A DNA stretch of 64,000 nt, from contig JAHDKO010000013.1 of NCBI GenBank assembly GCA_018436855.1, forward strand, positions 1 through 64,000, read 5' to 3'. Source of the DNA: Deltaproteobacteria bacterium. Lineage in GTDB: Bacteria; Desulfobacterota; Desulfomonilia; UBA1062. Below are positions 38,607 through 47,873 of the stretch, one piece after another; the first letter of the stretch is position 1, and every line of letters begins with the position of its first letter. The notes under the pieces are model-generated. The model was not told where the DNA came from and searched no databases. It worked only from the letters and a program-made list of their open reading frames with translations. The position numbers were made by a program, and so were the translations under genes.

Positions 38607-40342
38607 ATCCTCTGTAGCACCTCCATCACATACGCTCGTATGTGTTTTCTCTCGTTGACTTTGTTCTGACGCTCCACGAGCAGACTGTTTCTCTTTACCC
38701 GGTCGCCGCTATCCTCAGCCTGAATCAACTCCCGCTGTATCCTCTGTATGTCCGCGTCGATGGCCCGGCTCTTGAACCGGCAGCCCATGTCGATCAGGGC
38801 CTTGGTCGGGTCTCCGGGGAATTCGCCGTCGGCCATGATGCGGGAAGCCATATGCCTGATGCGGTCCGGACACTCAGGCGCATCCAGCCCCTCTTTGCCG
38901 TGATCTATCAGGTATCGGACAAGAGCGGAAAGATCGTTGTCTTTGAACTCCCCTGCAAAGCCAAACAGCTTTACCATTCTTATCGCACGGTCATCGAAAA
39001 GCATGAGCCGCATCATGATTTCTTCCACCGGCCGGCGCTCGCCGGACGTGTTCCGGGAAGGAGCAGCGGATCTCCCGTCACCCTCACCCTGTTTCACCTC
39101 CCGGGCAACGACTTCCTGGGAGACACCAAGCCTCAAAGACAGTCTTTGGGCCAGGAGCTCCCGGAAAAGCGGATCCCGGACACGGGAGATGACGGGAACA
39201 AGTTCCTTCATAAGGCTCTTTTTATCTTCAAGTTTCGATGTATCACGAGTGGAAAAGGATTCATCAAAAATAAAATCCCACAGCGAAGGCGCCCCGGCCA
39301 GGAGCTCGCCCCACAATTCCCTGTCGGTCCGCGCGACATCGTCCGGGTCTTTTCCATCGGGCAGCAGCACGGCCCGGGGGACGAGATCGTAGCCGAGAAA
39401 TGGCTCCACGGCGCGCACCATGGCGTTCCTGCCCGGGGCGTCGCCGTCGAACACCAGGTTGACCTTGTCGGTAAATCTACTCAAGAGCTGAACATGGTCC
39501 TCGCTCAGCGCGGTGCCCAGGGTGGCCACGGCCTCGCGGAACCCTGCATTGCTCAGGGAGACCACGTCCATGTAGCCCTCCACCACCGCCACGCCGGTAT
39601 TCCGGAGCAGGCCCTTGACCCGGTGGAGGTTATAGAGGATCTTGCGTTTTTTGAATATGGCGGACTCGGGGGTGTTGAGATACTTGGGCTCTCCGGGGCC
39701 GAGTATCCGGGCCCCGAACCCGATCACCTCCGACGAGATGTCCCGGATGGGGAAGATGACGCGGTCGCGGAACCGGTCATAATGGCCGCCCGAATCCCGC
39801 TCGATGAAGAGCCCGCATCTGGCCCCCACCTCGGGCGAGACACCCCGGGACTTGAAGAGCCGCAGCAGGGAGTCCCACGAGTCCGGGGCATAGCCCAGCT
39901 CGAAGGTGTCGATGGTCTCCTGCGACAGGCCCCGTTCCTTCAGATAGGACATGGCCCCCTCGCCCCGCGAGGAGCGCAGCATGTTCCGGTAAAAGTTGAG
40001 GGCCAGACGGTTGGCCTCGTAGAGCTTTCTCTTCTCCGAGCTCTGCTGCCTGCCCGGTTTCTCCAGTGTGATGCCGGCCTTAAGGGCCAGCTCCTGGAGC
40101 GCATCCGGAAAGCTTATGCCCTTGATCTCCATGAGAAAGCTGAAGACATCGCCTCCCTTGCCGCACCCGAAGCACTTGTAGCTCTGCCTCGCTGAGTCGA
40201 CATGAAACGAGGGTGTCTTCTCGGTATGGAACGGACACAAGCCCACGTACGTGCGCCCCCTTTTTTTCAGGTTCACATATCCTGAGATCACAGAGACGAT
40301 GTCGATGGATCCCTTTACCTTTTCAACATCAACCCTGTCCAT
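38603..40342 (-). CDS. dnaG: DNA primase DnaG
   Basis: A 579-residue bacterial primase that lays RNA primers at the replication fork. The zinc-binding domain has the CHCC set ([11 protein letters not shown], then KCFGCGKGG), the catalytic core begins with [20 protein letters not shown], and the Toprim motif is [11 protein letters not shown] with [12 protein letters not shown]. The C-terminal helicase-binding region is present. Its ATG overlaps the mutS2 stop (TGATG) and its stop overlaps rpoD. Confidence 0.97.
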
Positions 40343-42609
40343 CAGCCCGCTTCAAACATGACAATGGTTTTGTTCCCGCCCCCTTCGCTCATGGGGCTGT
40401 CGGATATTCCCTTCACAACGCCGAGTCCCTTCAGATACTCCCTGATTGCACTCTTCAACCGGCCCGTGCCTGAGCCGTGGATGATCTCGATCTGCGGCTG
40501 GCCCGAGACAAGGGCCTGATCCACGGCCTTCTCGACGATCGGCAGGGCCTCGTCCACCCGCATACCCACGACCTTCACCGGGAATACGTACCCCGAAGGA
40601 ACCCGGGACCTCACCCGCACCCGCTCCGGTTTCCGGTCCTCATCGGCCTCCGTTGCCTCGATCTGGTCCAGGCCCACCTTCAGGCGCTTGTCTCCCATGA
40701 GCACCTCGGCCTGATCGCGGGAGACATCCACCACCCTGCCCCTGGTCCCGGTCCCTTTGAGGATGACCGAGGAGCCCGGCTGCACCTCGAGCACCCGGGC
40801 AGGCTCCACGTTTTCGAGCACGGCCTCGATCTCCCTGGCCTCATCCGACGCCCGGACCCGTTCGATCCGCTCTTTGGGCTGGGGTTTGCGGGTGAGCTCT
40901 TCCACCTGATCCAAGAGCCGCCTGTACCTGAGCGAGAGCTCGACCTTCTCACGCTCCATTTCCTGATAGGCCTGCTCCGCCTTTTCCCTGAAGATCGCAG
41001 CCTGCTCGGCCTCGCGGGCCGCCTGTTCTTTCAGCGAGGCGGTGCGGGCCATGTCCTCCATGGCCTTTGCCAGCGCTGAGCTGCCCTCGCGGGATGCAAT
41101 ACCTTCAGCCTCGCGCAGGATCTCCCGGGGGAAGTCGATGGAGGTGAGGATGTCGAACGCCCTGCTCTGGCCGATCACACCATACTGGAGCCGGTACAGC
41201 GGCCTGAGCCCTGAGTCGTCGAAGGCGGTGGCCGCGTTTTCCACCCCCGGGCTGGAGAGCCCGTAGAGCTTGATCAGGTCCGCGTGCGAGGTCACGACCA
41301 CCCGCGCCCCCTTGTTCCGGTACGCGTCGATGCAGCTCACCGCGATGGCCGCCCCCTGCGCGGGATCGGTGCCCGTGCCCGGCTCGTCCAGGAGCACGAG
41401 GTCCCCTTCGGCCGCCCCTTCATAGATCCTTTTCAGAGAGAGCGCATGGGCGGTAAAGGACGACAGGTCGTGCTGAATGTCCTGGTTCGTGTCCATCTCC
41501 ACCCAGATCGTGCCCACCGGATAGATCACCGAGTTTTCCTTTGCCGGTATGGCAAGCCCGCTCTTTGCCATGAGCATCAGAAGCCCCAGGGTCTTCAGGG
41601 CAACGGTCTTGCCGCCCGCGTTCGGGCCTGAGATGATGAGGCAGTCCTTGTCGCCGGGCATCCGGATGTCGAGCGGCACGGTCCGCTTTCTTCCCAGCCG
41701 TTCCAGCAGCACGGGGTGCCGCGCGCCCTCGATCTCGAACCCTTCTTCGGAGAGTCCCGGGATGACGGCATCGTGTTTGACCGCCCAACAGGCGCTCGCA
41801 TGGATCAGGTCGAGCCGGCCGTAAATCTCGAGGTTTTCCCGGATGCACGCTCCGTGCGCGAGAATCTGCGAGGTCAGGTCCCTGAGGATGCCGATCTCCT
41901 CTTCTTTGATGTCGGATCGTATCTGGTTTAAGGTGTTGTTCTCGTCAACCACTGCCAGGGGCTCGACATAGGCGGTCTTGTTGCTGCGGGAGTAGTCGTG
42001 GGTGATGCCCTTGATATGGCTGCCGTAGTCGTGCCTCAAGGGGATGACGTACCGCTCGTTGCGGACCGTGACGAGATCTTCCATGACCATGGACTGCTTC
42101 TTCAGGCCGTCCATGATGCCTGAGAGTTTTTCGAGAATGGCGGTCCTCATCGTCCGTGCCTGCTTGCGGAGCCTCCGTAAGACAGGACTTGCGGAATCCG
42201 AAATTTCTCCGGTGGGGAGAAGCGTGGAGTTGATCTCGAAGGGCAGTTCTTCAAGCGGATCCATTGAAGCGGCCAGCGATGCAAGGGCGCTCCCCGCCCT
42301 CTCCATGTTGTGCTTGACGCGCGCAGTATCGGTGATCACCCCGGCCACCATGACGATATCCTTCCCCTCGAGTATGACGCCCTCATGAATATCCAGAAGC
42401 TCCCTGATATCAGGGACCGCCGAAAATCCTGTCTCTTCCCCGGACACCACCAGGGAGATCATCTCGTCGAGCATGGCCCATCGCACGCGCACCTCGTCCC
42501 AGGTGTCGAGCGGGCGCAACATGGCCATGGCGCTCGAACCCATGTCGGACGCCACGAACGACCGGATGTAGCTTTTCAGCGCAGAAAACTCGAGCAGATC
42601 CTCTCCCAT
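40342..42609 (-). CDS. mutS2: Endonuclease MutS2
   Basis: About 755 residues. MutS2 lacks the mismatch-recognition domains of MutS. It has the core and clamp helices, an ABC-type ATPase with Walker A ISGPNAGGKTVALKTLGL and Walker B VLLDEPGTGTDPAQGAA, a coiled coil, and a C-terminal Smr endonuclease domain with HGSGTGRLKSAI. Family roles are suppression of homologous recombination and, in some species, splitting of collided ribosomes. The frame extends 12 codons upstream without a Shine-Dalgarno site; the ATG at 42609 was chosen for its family-like N-terminus. It sits between yqeY and dnaG. Confidence 0.93.
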   Translation of the reverse strand: MGEDLLEFSALKSYIRSFVASDMGSSAMAMLRPLDTWDEVRVRWAMLDEMISLVVSGEETGFSAVPDIRELLDIHEGVILEGKDIVMVAGVITDTARVKHNMERAGSALASLAASMDPLEELPFEINSTLLPTGEISDSASPVLRRLRKQARTMRTAILEKLSGIMDGLKKQSMVMEDLVTVRNERYVIPLRHDYGSHIKGITHDYSRSNKTAYVEPLAVVDENNTLNQIRSDIKEEEIGILRDLTSQILAHGACIRENLEIYGRLDLIHASACWAVKHDAVIPGLSEEGFEIEGARHPVLLERLGRKRTVPLDIRMPGDKDCLIISGPNAGGKTVALKTLGLLMLMAKSGLAIPAKENSVIYPVGTIWVEMDTNQDIQHDLSSFTAHALSLKRIYEGAAEGDLVLLDEPGTGTDPAQGAAIAVSCIDAYRNKGARVVVTSHADLIKLYGLSSPGVENAATAFDDSGLRPLYRLQYGVIGQSRAFDILTSIDFPREILREAEGIASREGSSALAKAMEDMARTASLKEQAAREAEQAAIFREKAEQAYQEMEREKVELSLRYRRLLDQVEELTRKPQPKERIERVRASDEAREIEAVLENVEPARVLEVQPGSSVILKGTGTRGRVVDVSRDQAEVLMGDKRLKVGLDQIEATEADEDRKPERVRVRSRVPSGYVFPVKVVGMRVDEALPIVEKAVDQALVSGQPQIEIIHGSGTGRLKSAIREYLKGLGVVKGISDSPMSEGGGNKTIVMFEAG

Positions 42610-42665
42610 GAGCACACAGGTGTACCGGCGGCAAGCCGGTATCAAATGCTAGAATCTTAAAGGAA

Positions 42666-43103
42666 TCAGTGTAGTAACTGAGAAACGATGCTGTTTACCT
42701 TTTTACCGTCAGCCTGAGCGCCCACCTCTGCCATGGTCTTTTTCATGACCATGCCGAAATCTTTTTTCGTCGCAGAGGTCTCGGAAATGATCCGCTTTGC
42801 AACAGACGCAATCTCCTCGTCGCTGAGCTGCTCGGGCAGGTACGACTTCAGGATGGCGAGGTTCTGCTCCTCAACGGCCGCAAGATCCTCTCTGCCCCCC
42901 TGCCTGTACTGATCGAGGGATTCGCTCACCTGCTTCATCTGGGTGCGCAGGATCTGAACCTGATCCTGCTCGCTCAATTCATGCTTCAGCTCGACCTGCT
43001 TGTACTTGAAGGCAGACATAATCATACGAAGGCAGGAGACTTTCTGTTTGTCTCCTGCCTTCATTGCGTTTCCCAAGTCAGACTTGATGGTATCAACGAG
43101 CAT
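42666..43103 (-). CDS. yqeY: GatB/YqeY domain protein
   Basis: A 145-residue YqeY protein. The N-terminal part (LRMIMSAFKYKQVELKHELS) and the C-terminal tRNA-binding-like GatB/YqeY helical domain (LPEQLSDEEIASVAKRII and DFGMVMKKTMAEVGAQADGK) are complete. The exact role is not established; the domain is shared with the tRNA-dependent amidotransferase subunit GatB. The start overlaps the rpsU stop by one base, a common pairing in many bacteria. Confidence 0.93.
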   Translation of the reverse strand: MLVDTIKSDLGNAMKAGDKQKVSCLRMIMSAFKYKQVELKHELSEQDQVQILRTQMKQVSESLDQYRQGGREDLAAVEEQNLAILKSYLPEQLSDEEIASVAKRIISETSATKKDFGMVMKKTMAEVGAQADGKKVNSIVSQLLH

Positions 43104-43306
43104 CAGTAGTATGACCTCATCTTGTGCATTCTCTTCAAGGCTCTTTTACGAGCAGCGATCGCTTTTCTCTTTTTCTTCACGCTCGGCTTTTCGTAAAATT
43201 CGCGTTTGCGGACCTCTGAGAGAACACCCGCTTTTTCAACCTGCTTTTTGAAGCGCTTGAGTGCACCCTCAAAAGGCTCGGTATCCCGAACTCTAATGCC
43301 TGGCAT
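43103..43306 (-). CDS. rpsU: 30S ribosomal protein S21
   Basis: A 67-residue, strongly basic S21 protein: the N-terminal [20 protein letters not shown] and the [15 protein letters not shown] segment are typical, and the C-terminal arginine/lysine-rich extension ends in SYY. It binds 16S rRNA in the small subunit. First gene of the rpsU-yqeY-mutS2-dnaG-rpoD run, with its own promoter about 60-80 bases upstream. Confidence 0.96.
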   Translation of the reverse strand: MPGIRVRDTEPFEGALKRFKKQVEKAGVLSEVRKREFYEKPSVKKKRKAIAARKRALKRMHKMRSYY

Positions 43307-43653
43307 TCGTTTATGTACACCCCCCCTCTGTGGTGAAAGTGTTTTTCAAGAGATAGAATGTATATAGGAAGACCATATGGATTGTCAAGAATGTATGTGG
43401 AGAGGTGATCAGCGTGGGGGAAGGAACTTGTTGTGCACGACCCCTTACAAAAGAAAGGGCGCCCCAATGGAGGGAAGAAGGGATGTCAGGCCGCTTCCTG
43501 AGCCGACGGCACGAGGAGGCCGAATATGAGCCACAAATGAACATGCACAGACCACTGCCGGTTGGAAAATTCGTCTCATTTTCTGGCGGCATTCAGTCGA
43601 TGATTTAATCAGGTCTCTACGGGCCAGCCAGTCAACCATAGAGGAAAACTGTG
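43307..43653. other. Divergent region between rpsU and a histidine kinase gene
   Basis: About 347 bases. It holds the rpsU promoter (43361-43388) and, at its right end, the AGAGG ribosome-binding site of the kinase gene. No gene or stable structure is otherwise seen. Confidence 0.5.
43361..43388 (-). promoter_or_regulatory. Sigma-70 promoter of the rpsU operon
   Basis: Read on the minus strand, TTGACA (43388-43383) and TATATA (43366-43361) are spaced by 16 bases; a TATACA two bases further would give 18. The perfect -35 suits a strongly expressed ribosomal protein operon. Confidence 0.7.
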
Positions 43654-45303
43654 ATGGGTATCATGCGCACCTACGATGATCTGCTCAGGAAAATTGAGGA
43701 ACAGAACAAGGAAATTCGAGAGCTGAAACGCATCCGCAAGGAATCGCAGCAAAGCGAGGAACGATATCGCAACCTTGTGGAAGAGACAAACGAGATCGTG
43801 TACAGCCTGGATGAGAACGCGGTTGTGACATATGTGAGCCCGAATATCGAGAGGCTGTACGGGTATCACCCCCATGAAATTATCGGGAGAGTATTCACAG
43901 ACTTCGTTCATGAAGATGACCTTGCCGGGAGAATGGAACAGTTCAGAACAATTCTCTCGGGTGTAAATACAGCCACGGAATACCGGATGGTCGTCAAATC
44001 AGGAGAATACCGGTGGGCGCGGACCGCCGCCCGGCCAATCATCAAAGCCGGCCGGGTTGTCGGCCTGCAGGGTATTCTCATGGACTTCACCGAACGGGTT
44101 CTTGCAGAGGAAAGAAGAAAAGACCTGGAGGCGCAGCTTGCAAATGCCAGGAAGATGGAAGCCCTGGGTCTCATGGCAGGGGGGATCGCCCATGATCTGA
44201 ACAACGTGCTCGGCGGAATCGTAGGGTATCCGGACCTCCTGCTTTCCCGGATGGATCATGACAGCGATTCCTTGAGAAAGCCGCTCCAGGCAATACAAAG
44301 ATCCGGAGAGAAGGCGGCCGCGATCGTGCAGGACCTGTTGTCCCTGGCCCGAAGAAATGTGGGGACCTTTGATGTCGTCAATCTGAACGGCATTGTCCGC
44401 GATCACATCCTTTCGCCAGAGCATGAACAGCTCAAGCTCCATTACCCCGGGGTTACGTTTGCTGTAAACCTCCAAAAGGAGCTCTCAAACATCAAAGGGG
44501 TCGAGGTGCTCCTTTCCAACACCCTCATGAACCTGCTCTCCAATGCAGCTGAGGCCATGCCTGATGGAGGCGTCGTCACCATATCGACCGCAAACTGCAA
44601 TATTACAGCGCCGGTACACAACTATGATGATATGAAACCCGGTGACTATGCGGTGCTCAGCGTTTCTGACGAGGGGACCGGTTTGCCGGCAGAGGACAGG
44701 GAAAGGATCTTCGAGCCCTTCTATACCAGGAAGGTCCTGGGAAGGAGCGGAACAGGACTCGGTCTGGCTGTCGTGTGGGGTGTGGTGAAGGATCATCTCG
44801 GCTACATCGACACGGATTATCGGCAGGGCTGTGGTGTACGATTCAACCTGTACTTTCCAGCCACCCGGGAGATGGTTGTAAGGTCCTCCGAAGAGTTAGC
44901 GATCGAGGACTATGCCGGGAAAGGAGAACTCGTCCTGGTTGTCGACGACATGCCCGAACAGCGGGAAGTGGCCGGCCACATGCTGAGAGAGCTGGGCTAC
45001 TCCGTAGTAACCCTGTCAAGCGGGGAAGAGGCTGTGGAATACCTGAAGCACGGCAGAGCAGATTTAGTCGTGCTGGACATGATAATGGGCCAGGGAATGG
45101 ACGGACTGGAAACCTACCAGAGGATCCTGGAGCATCACCCTTGTCAGAAGGCTATCATTGTCAGCGGTTTTTCCGAGACGGATCGGATCAAGGAGGCGCA
45201 GAGGCTCGGCGCCGGGGAATACATCATGAAACCATATCGTATGGAGAAGATCGGCCTGGCCGTGAAGGCCGAGCTGGACAAAAAGCGATCGACTGCCTGG
45301 TGA
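43654..45303 (+). CDS. Hybrid histidine kinase (PAS-HisKA-HATPase-REC)
   Basis: A 549-residue soluble sensor kinase. A short N-terminal coiled coil precedes a PAS domain (SEERYRNLVEETNEIVYSLD). The phospho-accepting His is in GGIAHDLNNVLGGIVGY. The ATPase has NLLSNAAEAMPDGG and the GTGLGLAVVWG lid. A C-terminal receiver has its Asp in DLVVLDMIMGQGMDG and the conserved Lys in YIMKPYR. No membrane segment is seen, so it likely senses an intracellular signal. A GTG at 43651 just before the ATG is an alternative start; GAGGAAAA serves either. No DNA-binding partner is adjacent. The mobile element begins about 55 bases after its stop. Confidence 0.92.
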   Translation: MGIMRTYDDLLRKIEEQNKEIRELKRIRKESQQSEERYRNLVEETNEIVYSLDENAVVTYVSPNIERLYGYHPHEIIGRVFTDFVHEDDLAGRMEQFRTILSGVNTATEYRMVVKSGEYRWARTAARPIIKAGRVVGLQGILMDFTERVLAEERRKDLEAQLANARKMEALGLMAGGIAHDLNNVLGGIVGYPDLLLSRMDHDSDSLRKPLQAIQRSGEKAAAIVQDLLSLARRNVGTFDVVNLNGIVRDHILSPEHEQLKLHYPGVTFAVNLQKELSNIKGVEVLLSNTLMNLLSNAAEAMPDGGVVTISTANCNITAPVHNYDDMKPGDYAVLSVSDEGTGLPAEDRERIFEPFYTRKVLGRSGTGLGLAVVWGVVKDHLGYIDTDYRQGCGVRFNLYFPATREMVVRSSEELAIEDYAGKGELVLVVDDMPEQREVAGHMLRELGYSVVTLSSGEEAVEYLKHGRADLVVLDMIMGQGMDGLETYQRILEHHPCQKAIIVSGFSETDRIKEAQRLGAGEYIMKPYRMEKIGLAVKAELDKKRSTAW

Positions 45304-45358
45304 ACCCGCGGACATCCGGGCAAACCGGCTGATCAAGAGGACCGTCTTTCGTGCATGG

Positions 45359-45411
45359 TGCGAGAGAAGGGACTCGAACCCCCACGGGTTTCCCCACTGG
45401 ATCCTAAGTCC
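45359..45411 (+). repeat. attL: left attachment site of the integrated element
   Basis: A 53-base copy of the 3' part of the tRNA-Leu(UAG) gene, in the same orientation as the tRNA at 51745-51826. The first 29 bases are identical to 51745-51773, and the last 18 (anticodon loop and flank) to 51780-51797. Between them six bases that encode the variable arm differ in sequence, but the arm still pairs (GGG-GAAA-CCC). The 5' half of the tRNA is absent, so this is not a functional tRNA gene. Confidence 0.9.
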
Positions 45412-45424
45412 GAACCGGGCAGCG

Positions 45425-45453
45425 AGGGGATAGGGCATGATACCCTGTCCCCT
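45425..45453. repeat. Hairpin next to attL
   Basis: AGGGGATAGGG and CCCTGTCCCCT pair over 11 positions (one G-T) around a seven-base loop, 14 bases inside the left end. It could be a transcription block between the host kinase gene and the element, though no T-run follows, or part of the attachment region. Confidence 0.5.
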
Positions 45454-45542
45454 CCTTGCTCTACATACAATGAACCCATTATCCTGATAAATCTGCATGT
45501 TTGGTTATTTTAGGTCTTTTTTGATGTTATTTGGGCGTGGCA

Positions 45543-45560
45543 GTTACAGATACGGTTACA
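45543..45560 (+). promoter_or_regulatory. Candidate integrase arm sites, left
   Basis: Two direct copies of GTTACA, starting at 45543 and 45555 (12-base step, about one helical turn). The same paired arrangement recurs at 50117/50128 and 51661/51673, all within the element and in the same orientation. Confidence 0.45.
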
Positions 45561-45718
45561 TTTTTTATTTGAAGATGGCCCGTGTTTAGATGCCTTGGGT
45601 TATTTATCTCAGTCATACCTACTCCAATTTTTGACAATAAAAATTATTTATGTTTATTTGCTTATGATTGATTATACTCACTCTGTAACTTTTTATGCGA
45701 ATATTTAGGAGGTATCTG

Positions 45719-46609
45719 ATGAAGAAACTACTCGATCTGTTTATCCTAATCAATTTACTAGTCATAGTAAGTTGCACCTCATCCTATCCAAAGCAACCCT
45801 TGAAGGAAGGAGATTTACCAAGATACGAAGGATACATTACACCTATAACCATACCCATTAGTCTGTCTTACAAACCATGTTCTTATAAAACACATGTAAT
45901 ATTTGAAGATTACTCTGACCAAACATTTATCAACAAGAAATGCGTAACAAATACAAATTCTTGGACGACTGTTGAAAGGCTAGGAGAATCCTTGGTTTGG
46001 GAAATAAATTTGATGAAATTGGCATCAAAAGAACTCAACTATTCTGATTCACATACGCCTTTAATACATATGCGATTATTAACCGATCATCTTGGCCATG
46101 TAAAAGAACATGAAGTGAGTTCACCAGCTTTGGAAAAGCATAATTTCCCTAAAGAAGCAATCGGGACATTTATTGAAACGGTTCAACCCCTTGTGTCTAG
46201 TATAATATTACCTTTATCAGATAAAACTATCATTTCGGGTGATGCACTGGGAATTTATTACATTGATAAGGAAAACCTCAGGTTCTTCATAAGTAATGAG
46301 ATAAACTTGGCTTTAGAAGATAGCGCTATTGAAGACATTTACGAAATAATTGAACTAGAATTTGAGGATTGTGGTCTTTTAGTTGAAGGTTATACCTACT
46401 TCAGTAACAATAAATGTATACTTGCGACCGTTGATTGCGACTGCAACGTATTAATTTATGATAAACCATTTAGTGGTAGCAGGTATAAAGGCTACTATTT
46501 GATAGATCCTGAAACCTTTCTGATTATCAAATCAGAGGTTATGATAATAGACAAGAAAAGTAATATTCCTATATCCCTTCATTCCATGACATCTGAGCTA
46601 ATTGATTAA
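45719..46609 (+). CDS. Element-encoded lipoprotein, unknown function
   Basis: A 296-residue protein starting at the ATG with AGGAGG nine bases upstream; the open frame begins eight codons earlier. The N-terminus MKKLLDLFILINLLVIVSC is a lipoprotein signal with Cys19 as the lipid-modified residue. The mature part is beta-rich with many Ile, Ser and Thr residues and no motif I recognise. Base composition is far more AT-rich than the chromosome and than the helicase and integrase genes, and codons end in A/T, so it is probably a recent cargo gene. Surface lipoproteins carried by prophages often change phage adsorption or host surface properties; that is a guess here. Confidence 0.78.
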   Translation: MKKLLDLFILINLLVIVSCTSSYPKQPLKEGDLPRYEGYITPITIPISLSYKPCSYKTHVIFEDYSDQTFINKKCVTNTNSWTTVERLGESLVWEINLMKLASKELNYSDSHTPLIHMRLLTDHLGHVKEHEVSSPALEKHNFPKEAIGTFIETVQPLVSSIILPLSDKTIISGDALGIYYIDKENLRFFISNEINLALEDSAIEDIYEIIELEFEDCGLLVEGYTYFSNNKCILATVDCDCNVLIYDKPFSGSRYKGYYLIDPETFLIIKSEVMIIDKKSNIPISLHSMTSELID

Positions 46610-47117
46610 TTCAATAACTGTTTGCAAATTTTAGTAACATTCTCTCTATTACAAAATGATTGAGCCAGCAAACAGAGAAGGGGAGTACTGTTACCGTACG
46701 TACGACGACCACCTATCTGTCAGAGGGTACCGGGGTGGGGCGAACCATTAGGAACTAGTCCGTACGCCGGTCTGATCTTGTAGTCATTCCCTTTACATCA
46801 TTCCAGATAACAACATTACCGCTATCCTGTATGGGGTGGATGCATCTGCCTTCACTCTATCCTTCCTCACTGCCCGTCGTTCACAAGAACGTTCGGCGTG
46901 TTGCTCAAGACATTTGCCCTCTGTCCCAAAAAGGCTTGCATTACATTCCTACCACTCTCCACCTCAAACTATACTACAAACGATATAATTTAAAATGTCA
47001 ATTTTCAAGCTACTGTATTTATTTCTATTTATGTTAGTCAGCCGACTGAACATGACCTCGTGCAACATAAGTATTAGGGATGCAAAAATACAAGCACAGA
47101 ACAAAGGAGAATAGAGC
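46610..47117. other. Noncoding stretch within the element
   Basis: About 500 bases. A 68-codon frame at 46831-47037 has no ribosome-binding site and no family resemblance, and is not called. The only structure seen is a locally self-complementary CGTACGTACG near 46696. The right end carries the AGGAGA of the next gene. Confidence 0.45.
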
Positions 47118-47342
47118 ATGAGTGAAAAGCTATTATCAAAACAGCAGGCGGCAAAGTTTCTTGGAATCAGTGCATTGAAAATCGACAACCTGAGGCGGGA
47201 TGGGGAAGTTGCTTACATCAAGATCGGTACTCGGGTTCTGTTCAGCACTGAGGATCTTCAGGGCTTCATCGAGAGAAACCGGCATGAACCTACCATCAAA
47301 GACACGGACCAAGAAGGCAAGACTGCCCGCAAGGATGCATAA
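47118..47342 (+). CDS. Excisionase/AlpA-like helix-turn-helix protein
   Basis: A 74-residue DNA-binding protein of the MerR/excisionase type: LSKQQAAKFLGISALKIDNL forms the helix-turn-helix, and VAYIKIGTRVLFSTEDLQGF the wing. Proteins of this shape act as recombination directionality factors or as AlpA-type regulators of integrase genes in satellites. AAGGAGA precedes the ATG. The tail is charged and disordered (KDTDQEGKTARKDA). The gene is the first of the replication module and overlaps or abuts the Cys-motif gene. Confidence 0.82.
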   Translation: MSEKLLSKQQAAKFLGISALKIDNLRRDGEVAYIKIGTRVLFSTEDLQGFIERNRHEPTIKDTDQEGKTARKDA

Positions 47343-47346
47343 CATA

Positions 47347-47742
47347 ATGGAAACGATCATCCATAACGAATCAGGCGCAATGAAAGTCAAGCTCAACAGG
47401 CGGCAAGCTATCCGAGAGAAATGCCTTGATTGTTCAGCCAGGAGCACGAAGGATGTAGCCGAGTGTCCCATGACAGATTGTGCCCTTTATCCTTTCAGGA
47501 TGGGCAGAGGGAAACAGAACCCGAAAGACAGAAACAGGGCGATTCGGTCTTACTGTCTGTGGTGTTGCGCAAGGCAACCTTCAGAAGTTCGTCTGTGCCC
47601 AAGTAGTGGATGCCCACTTCACCCCTTCAGGCAGGCAAGAGAGAACCACCAGAATGCCCCTCTTTCTCAAAAAAACATCACCGGCAGGGGTGTTTTTCGC
47701 CCCCGCTGGGAGAAAGTGCATGATTCATCAAGCCGGATATAA
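47347..47742 (+). CDS. Tandem Cys-motif protein
   Basis: About 131 residues. Two copies of the pattern C-x2-C-x10-C-P-x3-C-x-L-x-P-F-R occur at residues 26-51 and 70-95 (C26, C29, C40, C45; C70, C73, C84, C89), which suggests two zinc-binding knuckles. The C-terminal 35 residues are basic and probably disordered. The open frame starts further upstream inside the HTH gene; the ATG at 47347 is the first after that gene's stop, with ATG 47335 as an alternative. Short proteins with this motif are common next to integrase genes in mobile elements; no function is established. It may bind nucleic acid. Confidence 0.68.
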   Translation: METIIHNESGAMKVKLNRRQAIREKCLDCSARSTKDVAECPMTDCALYPFRMGRGKQNPKDRNRAIRSYCLWCCARQPSEVRLCPSSGCPLHPFRQARENHQNAPLSQKNITGRGVFRPRWEKVHDSSSRI

Positions 47743-47873
47743 TTCTGAAGCACACTCAGGCTTTACAAAGTCAATGGCGCTTGCCGGGCGCGTGGCAGGG
47801 AACCACGTGAAAAGATGGTGCTGCATCTCCCTCAGCATCACCCGGCAGGTTTGCCGCATTGCAGGGAGAACCT

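Larger units (their letters stand above)
45412..45718. other. Left-end noncoding region of the element
   Basis: About 300 strongly AT-rich bases with no gene. It holds the hairpin at 45425-45453, a pair of GTTACA repeats at 45543 and 45555, and the promoter region and AGGAGG ribosome-binding site of the lipoprotein gene. Confidence 0.55.

Noticed and set aside
45359-45411. A second tRNA-Leu gene at the left end of the element
   Set aside because: Only the 3' half of a tRNA is present; the acceptor 5' strand and D arm are missing, so it is an attachment site.
46831-47037. A 68-codon frame inside the element
   Set aside because: No ribosome-binding site, no recognisable motif, and a composition that looks like random AT-rich sequence.
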